From Myxococcota bacterium (GTDB taxonomy: Bacteria > Myxococcota_A > Polyangia > Polyangiales > Polyangiaceae): a DNA stretch of 59,092 nucleotides. The position numbers were made by a program, and so were the translations under genes. How positions within the stretch are numbered: the stretch's first letter is position 1; every line of letters starts with the position of its first letter. A model generated the notes under the pieces. It saw only the letters and a program-made list of their open reading frames with translations. It had not been told where the DNA came from and did no database searches. The stretch lies in assembly GCA_963169915.1 (NCBI GenBank), contig CAUJEM010000159.1:1-59092 (forward strand), given 5' to 3'. This document shows positions 52,828-59,092 of the stretch, in pieces.

Positions 52828-52883
52828 GCGCGCGCCGCCCGTAGCCCTGGCCTCCCCTGCTCGCTTTGCCGTAGGCTCCGCTC

Positions 52884-54326
52884 ATGCGGCTCCCCTGGCT
52901 CGCGCTCCCGCTCCTGCTGCTGGGCTGCGCCGCGCCGCCGTCCGCTCCAGGCTCGCCATCGGGCGGCTCGCGAGCGCCCGTGCCGCCGGCTCCAGCGCCG
53001 CACGCCACCAGCGCCGTCAGCGCCGCTGCCGCGCCAGCGTCGGCCGCGCCCTCCGCCGCTCCGCCGCGAGCGGCGCCCGGCGTGCCCTTCGAGCGAGACG
53101 ACTTCGAGGGCGCCCAGCGGCGCGCCGCGGCGGCCGGGGAGCTGCTGTTCGTCGATGCCTGGGCGCCCTGGTGCCACACCTGCCTCAGCATGGAGGCCAC
53201 CGTGTTCACCCAGCCCTCGCTGCGCGACTACGAGGGCCGCGTCCGCTTCGTGGCGCTCGACACCGACCGCGAGAGCAACGCCGAGTTCACCCGGCGCTTC
53301 GAGGTGGAGGTGTGGCCCACCCTCTTCGTCTTGGAGCCCCACACGCAGAGGGTCTTGGGCTACTGGCCCGGCGCCGCCTCCCTGGCGGAGCTGCGCCGCT
53401 TGCTCGACGACGCCCTGAGCGCGCAGACCTCCACGGCCAGCGACGATCCTCTCCTCACGCTGCTCTTTCGAGGCAAGGCCGCCCAGGCCCGCGGCGACTA
53501 CCGCGCTGCCGTCCGGCACTACCGCGCGCTCCTGGCGCGCGCCGGCACCTCCTGGCCGCGCCGCTCGGAGGCGCTGCTGCTGCTGCTCCTGTCGCTCGCC
53601 AAGTCGGGAGATCTGCGCGGCTGCGCGCAGCTCGGGCTCGCCGAGCTGGACCACGTCGAGGGCGCGGCCACGCCCACCGAGTTTGCGCGCGGGGTGCTCC
53701 GCTGCACGGGGCGGCTCGACGCCGGCCAGGCTCGGCGCGGCGCCGCGCGGGTCACCGCGCGCCTCCAGCACATCGTGGCGCGCCCCGCGGCGGCCATGAG
53801 CGCGGACGACCGCGCGGACGCGTGGGCGCTGCTCTCGGAGGCCGCCCAGACCGCTGGCGACGCTGCCCTCGCGGGGCGCGCGCAGCGCGAGCGCCTCGCC
53901 GTGCTCGAGGCAGCGGCGGCGGCGGCGGGCAGCCCGGAGGAGGCGCAGATCTACGACCAAGGGCGGCTCGGCGCCTACCTCGCCCTGGAGCAGCCGGAGC
54001 GCGCCCTCACGCTGCTGCGCGAGCGGGAGACGCAGCTCCCGCGCTCCTACGAGGCCAGCGCGCGGCTCGCGTCCCTGCTCGAGCGGCTGGGCCGGCGGGA
54101 GGAGGCGCTCGAGGCCGTGGAGCGCGCGCTCACGCGCAGCGACGGGCAGCGTCGGCTCGGCGCTCTCGCGCTGAAGGCGCGGCTGCTGCTCGCGCTCGAG
54201 CGCCGCACGGAGGCGGCGGCGACGCTCGAGCAAGAGGTGGCGGGCTGGCAGGCGCTCGGCGCCGAGCGCCACGCCGAGCGTCTGGCGGACGCGCAGCGCC
54301 GGCTCTCGGCGGCGCGCACGCCCTGA
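52884..54326 (+). CDS. Thioredoxin-fold lipoprotein with TPR repeats
   Basis: The 480-residue protein has lipobox LLLLGC, a Pro/Ala linker to 65, a thioredoxin domain with the redox pair Cys97/Cys100 in APWCHTC (like DsbD C-terminal domains), and from 180 onward TPR-like repeats ending near 475. It is probably a periplasmic thiol reductase or disulfide carrier with a protein-binding scaffold. Start is ATG 52884. It converges on an acyl-CoA dehydrogenase gene 13 nt away. Confidence 0.82.
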   Translation: MRLPWLALPLLLLGCAAPPSAPGSPSGGSRAPVPPAPAPHATSAVSAAAAPASAAPSAAPPRAAPGVPFERDDFEGAQRRAAAAGELLFVDAWAPWCHTCLSMEATVFTQPSLRDYEGRVRFVALDTDRESNAEFTRRFEVEVWPTLFVLEPHTQRVLGYWPGAASLAELRRLLDDALSAQTSTASDDPLLTLLFRGKAAQARGDYRAAVRHYRALLARAGTSWPRRSEALLLLLLSLAKSGDLRGCAQLGLAELDHVEGAATPTEFARGVLRCTGRLDAGQARRGAARVTARLQHIVARPAAAMSADDRADAWALLSEAAQTAGDAALAGRAQRERLAVLEAAAAAAGSPEEAQIYDQGRLGAYLALEQPERALTLLRERETQLPRSYEASARLASLLERLGRREEALEAVERALTRSDGQRRLGALALKARLLLALERRTEAAATLEQEVAGWQALGAERHAERLADAQRRLSAARTP

Positions 54327-54339
54327 GCGCAGCGCCCCC

Positions 54340-55572
54340 TCAGGCGAGCAGGGAGCGAGCGATCTGCGAGGTCTGGATCTCGTCCGTGCCGCCGTAGATC
54401 TGCAAGACCTTCGCGTCCCGCGCGAGCTGCTCCACCTGGTACTCCGCCATGTAGCCGTTACCGCCGAAGAGCTGCACCGCCTCGAGCGCCACCTCCGTGG
54501 CGCTCTGCGCACAGTAGAGCTTGCACGCGCTGGCCTCCGCGAAGGGCATGGTCTTGCCCTGGGCGGCCAGCTCGATGATCCGGAACACCAAGTTCTGGAT
54601 GTTCATGCGGGCCACCTCCATCTTGGCCAGCTTGAGCTGGATGAGCTGGAAGTCCCCGATGGGGCGCCCGAACTGGACGCGCGTCTTGGCGTACTCCTTG
54701 GAGAGCATGAGGCACTGCTCCACGATCCCCAAGGCCATCGCGGCCACGCCCGTGCGCTCGGCCTTGAAGGTGTCCTTGGCGCCGGTGCGGTAGCTGCGCT
54801 CCTCCGTCTCTCCCAGCAGCCGGTCCGCCTCCACGAACACGTCCTCCAGGAACACCTCCCCCGTGGGTGAGCTGTGCATGCCCATCTTGCGCAGCGGCTT
54901 GCTCAGCGTGAGACCCTTCATGCCCCGCTCCAGCACGAAGGAGAGCACCTTACGGTCCTTTGGCTCATTGCCCTCATCCAGCTTGCAGATGACGACCACG
55001 GTGTCCGCGTAGGGGCCGTTGGTGATGAAGGTCTTGGTGCCGTTGAGCACGTAGCCCCCCTCCACGCGCCGCGCCGTGGCCTTCATGGAGCCGAAGGCGT
55101 CCGAGCCGCTGCCCGGCTCCGTGATGGCCCAGGCGCCGATCTTGTCCATGGTGAGCAGCTCCAGGGCCCAGCGCTCGAGCTGCCGCGAGGTGCCCTTGGC
55201 CATGATGGTGCCGGCGGTGAGCCCCACGCTCACGCCCATGGCCGTCACCATCCCTGGGCAGTAGCGTGACAGCTCGATGAGCGGGATCATCTGCAGCGCC
55301 ACCTGCTCCCCGCTCTCCGCGCGCTCCGGCTCCTCCGGCGGCGTCTCCCCGCGCGCCAGGCACTCCTCCCGAGCCTTGAGGCGCTTGAGCTCCTTGTCGA
55401 AGCGGTGCTTGGCCATGTCGCGCATGCCGAAGGTGTCCAGCAGCTCCCGCAGCACGCCGTAGGGCGGCAGGTCACCATGCTCGAGCTGCTCCACCTTGGG
55501 TACGATGCGCTCCGCGACGAAGCGCCGCACCAGATCTCGGATGGCGAGGTGTGTCTCCGACCACTCAATCAT
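54340..55572 (-). CDS. Acyl-CoA dehydrogenase (catalytic Glu at IVD-like position)
   Basis: The 410-residue FAD enzyme makes 2-enoyl-CoA. Motifs are WAITEPGSGSDAFGSMKA, NGTKTFITNG and VQLFGGNGYMAEYQVEQLARDAK. In the usual YEGT position it has IYGGTDEIQ, with no glutamate. A glutamate at the isovaleryl-type position is present as Glu272 in FKAERTGVAAMAL, so that residue is the likely base. It is transcribed away from the tandem dehydrogenase pair, with a 161-nt shared upstream region. Confidence 0.9.
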   Translation of the reverse strand: MIEWSETHLAIRDLVRRFVAERIVPKVEQLEHGDLPPYGVLRELLDTFGMRDMAKHRFDKELKRLKAREECLARGETPPEEPERAESGEQVALQMIPLIELSRYCPGMVTAMGVSVGLTAGTIMAKGTSRQLERWALELLTMDKIGAWAITEPGSGSDAFGSMKATARRVEGGYVLNGTKTFITNGPYADTVVVICKLDEGNEPKDRKVLSFVLERGMKGLTLSKPLRKMGMHSSPTGEVFLEDVFVEADRLLGETEERSYRTGAKDTFKAERTGVAAMALGIVEQCLMLSKEYAKTRVQFGRPIGDFQLIQLKLAKMEVARMNIQNLVFRIIELAAQGKTMPFAEASACKLYCAQSATEVALEAVQLFGGNGYMAEYQVEQLARDAKVLQIYGGTDEIQTSQIARSLLA

Positions 55573-55733
55573 GCCCGCCGAGGGTAGCGCAGGTCCCGCG
55601 CCAGTTCGCGCATTTTCGGCGCTCGCAGCCCCGACGCTCCCGCGCGCCTCGAACCACCGGCGGCGCGCGGGGCTCGCCGCCGCGTCCCTGGGCGCTTCTC
55701 CCCTCGGCTGGCCGCTGATACGCTCCCCGGGTG

Positions 55734-56942
55734 ATGGCGGAGAGCGACGCGCTGGCGGAGTTTCGGCGGACGCTGCGCGGCTGGCTGGCGGGGAACGTGC
55801 CGCCGCCGCCGCCGTTCAAGCTCCCACAGACCTTCCTGGAGGTGGAGACGGAGGCGCAGTTTCGCTGGCTCCAGGCCTGGCAGCAGCGGCTCTACGACGC
55901 GGGCTACGTCGGCTTCGACGTCCCGGAGGAGTACGGCGGGCGCGGGATCGATCCGGCGCGCCAGGCCATCGTCGCGGAGGAGCTCATCGAGGCGCGCGCG
56001 CCGTTCCTCGTCAACTTCATCGCGCTGCACTGGGCGGGCCCCACGATCCTCCTGTTCGGCACCGAGGCGCAGAAGCGGCGCCTCTTACGGCCGCTGCTGC
56101 GCGCGGACGAGATCTGGTGTCAGGGCTTCAGCGAGCCGGGCGCCGGCTCGGACCTCGCGAGCTTGCAGGCGCGCGCCGTGCAGCAAGCGGACGGCTCCTG
56201 GCGGGTGACGGGCCACAAGGTGTGGACCACCGTGGCGCATTTCGCAAGATGGATGATCTTGCTCGCTCGCACGGAGGAGGGCGTCAACAAATACGCTAGC
56301 CTCTCGTACTTCTTGTGCCCCATGGAGGCGCCGGGCGTCAGCGTGCAGCCGCTCGTCAAGCTGAACGGGGAGGGCGGCTTCAATCAAGTGCTCTTCGACG
56401 ACGCGCCCATGCCGGCGGACGCGCTGCTCGGCGAGCGCGGCCAGGGGTGGAACATCGCCATGGCCACGCTGATGTTCGAGCGCGGCGCCGCCGAGCGCGG
56501 CGGCAAGGAGCGCGCGGCGGCGTTCTTCGCGCAGCTCGGCGCGCTGGTGGCGGTGGCCGAGCGCACCCCGCTCGGCGCGGGCACCGTCGCGGAAGATCCG
56601 GTGTTCCGGCAGCGCGTGGCGGCCCTGTGGGTGGAGGGCCAGGCCATCGCGCTCTCCGCCATGCGCGCCAGCGCCACGGCGCTCAACGCAGAGCGCCCCC
56701 TCGCCTTGCCGCTCATGAGCAAGCTGGTGGCGTCTGAGTGGGCGCAGCGCCTCGCGGAGCTGGCCTGCGAGATGCTAGGCCCCGAGGCCGCGCTCTCCCT
56801 CGAAGATCCCGCCGCGCCCTTCGGCGGGGAGTGGCCGCGCGCGTTCATGAATTCCTTCGGCATGACCATCGGGGGCGGCACCAGCCAGATCCTCCGCAAC
56901 ATCCTCGGCGAGCGCGTCCTCGGCCTCCCCAAGAGCAAGTGA
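55734..56942 (+). CDS. Acyl-CoA dehydrogenase, probable catalytic subunit of a heteromer
   Basis: From ATG 55734 (after GTG 55731) the protein has 402 residues. Motifs: CQGFSEPGAGSDLASLQ, GHKVWTTVAHFARW, and a C-terminal MTIGGGTSQILRNILGERVLG. The YEGT glutamate is absent, but MFERGAAERGG places a glutamate where steroid-type FadE enzymes have it. The next gene starts 3 nt after the stop. Pairing with a subunit lacking both glutamates suggests a heterotetramer like mycobacterial ChsE pairs. Confidence 0.9.
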   Translation: MAESDALAEFRRTLRGWLAGNVPPPPPFKLPQTFLEVETEAQFRWLQAWQQRLYDAGYVGFDVPEEYGGRGIDPARQAIVAEELIEARAPFLVNFIALHWAGPTILLFGTEAQKRRLLRPLLRADEIWCQGFSEPGAGSDLASLQARAVQQADGSWRVTGHKVWTTVAHFARWMILLARTEEGVNKYASLSYFLCPMEAPGVSVQPLVKLNGEGGFNQVLFDDAPMPADALLGERGQGWNIAMATLMFERGAAERGGKERAAAFFAQLGALVAVAERTPLGAGTVAEDPVFRQRVAALWVEGQAIALSAMRASATALNAERPLALPLMSKLVASEWAQRLAELACEMLGPEAALSLEDPAAPFGGEWPRAFMNSFGMTIGGGTSQILRNILGERVLGLPKSK

Positions 56943-56945
56943 GCC

Positions 56946-58097
56946 ATGCAGCCTCGGTCCCCGCTCCCCCTGCTCCCCCTCCCCCCGGCGGACTTCGGCT
57001 ACTCCGAGGCGCACGCGCAGATCCAGGCTAGCGCTCGGCGCTGGCTCGCGGAGCACGCCAGCGCCGCGGAGCTGCGCCGGCTGGAGACGGATCCGGTGGG
57101 CTACGCGCCCAGCACCCTGCCCGCGCTGGCGGAGCTGGGCTGGCTGGAGCTGGGCTGTCCGGCGGACGGCGCGATGGACCACCTCAGCGTGGCGCTGCTC
57201 GCGGAGGAGCAGGGGCGCCGGCTGCTGCCCTCGCCCTGGGCCTCGACCATCGTAGCGGCCGCGCTGCTCGCGCAGGCGGGCACCCCGGAGCAGAGGGAGC
57301 GCTGGCTGCCGCCGCTCGTCGCGGGCCAGGCCACGCTCAGCGTCGCGTTTCAAGAGCCGCGCGGGGTCTGGCACCCGGAGCAGCTCCGGAGCCGGGCCGT
57401 GCGCCAGGGGGACGGCTGGCAGCTCACCGGGAGCAAGCTCGCCGTCGCCTGGGGGCAGCGCGCCGACGCCCTGCTGCTGCCCACGCGCAGCGCCGAGGGG
57501 CTCGAGCTGTTCGTGGTGGAGCGCGGCGCGCTCGAGGTCGTGGCGGAGGCCACCATCGACTCCACGCGCCGGAGCGCGCGGCTCGGCTTCACGGGCCTCG
57601 AGCTCACGGAGCGGGAGCGGCTGGAGCCCAGCGCGGCGGGCGCGGCGCTGGGTGGAGCGCTGCGGCTCGCGCGGCTGCTGCTCGCTGCGGAGCTGGTGGG
57701 CGTGAGCGAGGCCGTGCTCGCGCTCACGCGGGACTACGCCTGCCTGCGGGAGCAGTTCGGCAAGCCCATCGGCGCGTTTCAAGCGGTCAAACACCCGCTG
57801 GTGGACGTGCTGACGGAGCTCGAGCTGAGCCGCAGCCTGGTGCTCTCCGCCGCGCTGGCCTGCGGCGGCCCCGACGAGGCCGGCGCAGACACCTTGGTGG
57901 CCATGGCGCGCTGGCACAGCGCGGAGGGCGCCCTGCGCGCCGTCCAGCACGGCGTGCAGCTCCACGGCGGCTACGGCTTCACCAAAGACTGCGACGTGCA
58001 TTTTTACTTCAAGCGCGCCCTGGCGAGCCGCGGCCTGCTCGGCACCAACGTGGAGCTGGGCGCGGAGCTAGCGCGGCGCTTGTTCGGTGGCAGCTAG
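56946..58097 (+). CDS. Acyl-CoA dehydrogenase-like protein, probable non-catalytic subunit
   Basis: The 383-residue protein starts 3 nt after the previous stop. It keeps the fold (VSEAVLALTRDYACLREQFGKPIGAFQAVKH and QLHGGYGFTKDCDVHFYFKRAL), but neither the YEGT glutamate nor the helix-G glutamate is present (LRLARLLLAAELVG). In two-subunit dehydrogenases the second subunit binds FAD while lacking the base. Its stop overlaps the convergent chaC by 30 nt. Confidence 0.88.
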   Translation: MQPRSPLPLLPLPPADFGYSEAHAQIQASARRWLAEHASAAELRRLETDPVGYAPSTLPALAELGWLELGCPADGAMDHLSVALLAEEQGRRLLPSPWASTIVAAALLAQAGTPEQRERWLPPLVAGQATLSVAFQEPRGVWHPEQLRSRAVRQGDGWQLTGSKLAVAWGQRADALLLPTRSAEGLELFVVERGALEVVAEATIDSTRRSARLGFTGLELTERERLEPSAAGAALGGALRLARLLLAAELVGVSEAVLALTRDYACLREQFGKPIGAFQAVKHPLVDVLTELELSRSLVLSAALACGGPDEAGADTLVAMARWHSAEGALRAVQHGVQLHGGYGFTKDCDVHFYFKRALASRGLLGTNVELGAELARRLFGGS

Positions 58098-58607
58098 CGC
58101 ACTCAGCAGCCGCTCCACGTGCGGATCGACCTCGCCCAGCTCGCGGAGGGCGAGCGCCAGCCGCTCCACGTACTCCCGGTTCGTGCCGCTCGGTCCGCGC
58201 GCCGCGGCGATCTGCGCCGCGAGCTGCTCGAGCGGCGCGTCCCCGAGCCAGCGCGGGTTGGTGGGCGCCGCCACGTAGGTTAAGGCCAGCGCCGCCACTG
58301 CGCCTCGACGCACCACCGGCACCTCGAGGCGCGCGTAGCCGTCTTGCTCGCGCGCGTCGAGCTGCGCGAGCACCGCCGGCGCCTCGGCGCTGCACACGGC
58401 GTACACCCTCCCCCACACCCGCTCCCGGGGCGCGGGCACCAGGGTCACCACCCGCCCCGGCGCGGCCGGCGTCCCACGATGATCCGTGCTCCCCTGCCAG
58501 AAGCGGCGCGCCCAGCCCTTCACGTAGCCCGGCGCGCTGGAGCCGTGCGAGAACGCCGGTCGCCAGAGCAGCGACCCGTAGCCGAAGATGAGCGTCTCAC
58601 CCTGCAT
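58068..58607 (-). CDS. ChaC-like gamma-glutamylcyclotransferase
   Basis: From ATG 58607 the protein has 179 residues; a longer upstream frame is not supported. The substrate loop is IFGYGSLLWRP, and the catalytic Glu87 is in LDAREQDGY. ChaC enzymes degrade glutathione to 5-oxoproline and Cys-Gly. The 3' end overlaps the acyl-CoA dehydrogenase tail by 30 nt. Confidence 0.9.
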   Translation of the reverse strand: MQGETLIFGYGSLLWRPAFSHGSSAPGYVKGWARRFWQGSTDHRGTPAAPGRVVTLVPAPRERVWGRVYAVCSAEAPAVLAQLDAREQDGYARLEVPVVRRGAVAALALTYVAAPTNPRWLGDAPLEQLAAQIAAARGPSGTNREYVERLALALRELGEVDPHVERLLSALAATEQAPR

Positions 58608-58771
58608 CACGGCGCGCTGGCCTAGCGCTCCACGGAGCCATCGTCGAGGCTCCAGCCCAGCGCGCGGTGCAAGGCGACCGCGCAGGGGGGAGCGCTGGCG
58701 GCATCGCCCCCGACACCCTGGCAGCTCGGCCCCTCTCTCCTCGGCGCCCGGTGAGACCATCACGCTGACCG

Positions 58772-58789
58772 CTCACCCTTCGAGGTGAG
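58772..58789 (-). other. Short stem-loop upstream of chaC, downstream of the edge fragment
   Basis: CTCACC (58772-58777) and GGTGAG (58784-58789) enclose a 6-nt loop. It lies in the 214-nt stretch between chaC and the fragment at the right edge, where I see no other gene. It may be the terminator stem of the edge gene, although no U-tract follows. Confidence 0.35.
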
Positions 58790-58821
58790 GCGCTCCCAGC
58801 CTCTCCTCGCTGCGCCGCGAC

Positions 58822-59092
58822 TCACGGCGCGGTTCGTGCGCAGCGCCCCGCGAGGGCGCCGTAGCGAGGCGCCGGGGCGAAGATGTCGCGGTAGCCGGAG
58901 GTAAGGTACGAGACGTCGAAGTCGAACGGGCCGCCCCGGCGCACCCGGAAGGCAGCTGCTTCTCCGACAGCAGCCGGCCCTGGTGGCAGAGGCGCGCCAG
59001 CACCCGCGCTCGCACGAGGCCCCGCGACGCCCGCCCGAGCAGCGCGAGCTTGTCCCGGGTGTAGGAGGCCTCCACCAGCAGGCAGGTGACCT
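58822..59092 (-). pseudogene. Frame-disrupted gene fragment running off the window
   Basis: On the minus strand, codon usage points to one frame from the window edge to about 58965 (CLLVEASYTRDKLALLGRAS and VLARLCHQGRLLSEK), then to another frame down to a stop at 58822-58824 (RRGGPFDFDVSYLTSGYRDI, then FAPAPRYGALAG). Both parts have high third-position GC in their own frame, and the switch looks like a -1 shift. This is a recent frameshift, a sequencing error, or two overlapping genes. No family recognised. Confidence 0.4.

Noticed and set aside
55659..55681. GC-only inverted repeat (7-bp arms) between divergent acyl-CoA dehydrogenases
   Set aside because: Simple GGCGGCG/CGCCGCC arms are common by chance in this composition; no promoter hexamers nearby.

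Overview
The window is about 59 kb of very GC-rich DNA with almost exclusively G/C third codon positions, densely packed with about 50 genes on both strands. The mix suggests a Gram-negative, Myxococcota-like (Polyangiales-type) bacterium: Hanks-type Ser/Thr kinases, many Ala/Pro-rich lipoproteins, a Gly/Ala-rich Cys-rich lipoprotein, a sigma-54 gene linked to a regulatory PTS, and several acyl-CoA dehydrogenases. This placement is inferred from gene content and composition only. No CRISPR array, rRNA, insertion sequence or phage gene was seen. One tRNA, tRNA-Pro(TGG), lies at 35551-35624. No gene-free stretch exceeds about 220 bases.

Left part (1-24 kb), nearly all minus strand, read in transcription direction from right to left. 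A membrane GT-C-like protein (22.6-24.0 kb) and a TPR/dynamin-like GTPase (20.1-22.6 kb) precede a regulatory operon: rpoN, hpf, EIIA-Ntr, hprK, rapZ, HPr and enzyme I (20.0-13.4 kb). Next is a tightly coupled seven-gene glycan cluster (13.3-5.6 kb): sugar epimerase, DegT aminotransferase, polyprenyl-phosphate GT2, ATP-grasp ligase, methyltransferase, LPG-synthase-like membrane protein and GT-C transferase. Its 4-nt overlaps and 2-nt gaps imply one transcript. It parallels the aminoarabinose (Arn) and AglD logic: make an amino sugar, load it on a lipid carrier, move it, transfer it. A Ser/Thr kinase, rpsO, pnp and a truncated OPT transporter finish this side.

Middle (24-45 kb). A cytosolic-looking PQQ-type beta-propeller protein converges on an S9 prolyl oligopeptidase lipoprotein. 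A three-gene minus-strand unit (Fe-S protein, FabL-like YX6K reductase, unknown protein) diverges from an ECF-like sigma factor. Then come an M16-like lipoprotein, guaA, a PEGA lipoprotein, tRNA-Pro, a degenerate MenC-like enolase-superfamily protein, a DUF4920 lipoprotein, two tandem alpha/beta hydrolases, an atypical kinase, a 54-residue basic protein, a polytopic membrane protein, and L-lysine 6-transaminase behind a near-perfect operator-like palindrome.

Right part (45-59 kb). A GerW/DUF2953/GerW triplet recalls the ytfI-ytfJ pair of Bacillus. It is followed by a repeat-rich lipoprotein, a HelD-like helicase translationally coupled to a ChaN-like lipoprotein, two further lipoproteins (one thioredoxin-TPR), three acyl-CoA dehydrogenases (a divergent single gene and a tandem pair that looks heteromeric), a ChaC cyclotransferase, and a frame-disrupted gene fragment at the right edge.

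The best candidates for new biology are the amino-sugar/lipid-carrier cluster with its ATP-grasp ligase, the GerW-DUF2953-GerW module in a Gram-negative, the HelD-ChaN operon, the predicted heteromeric acyl-CoA dehydrogenase, and the sigma-54-type promoters in front of two sigma-factor genes.
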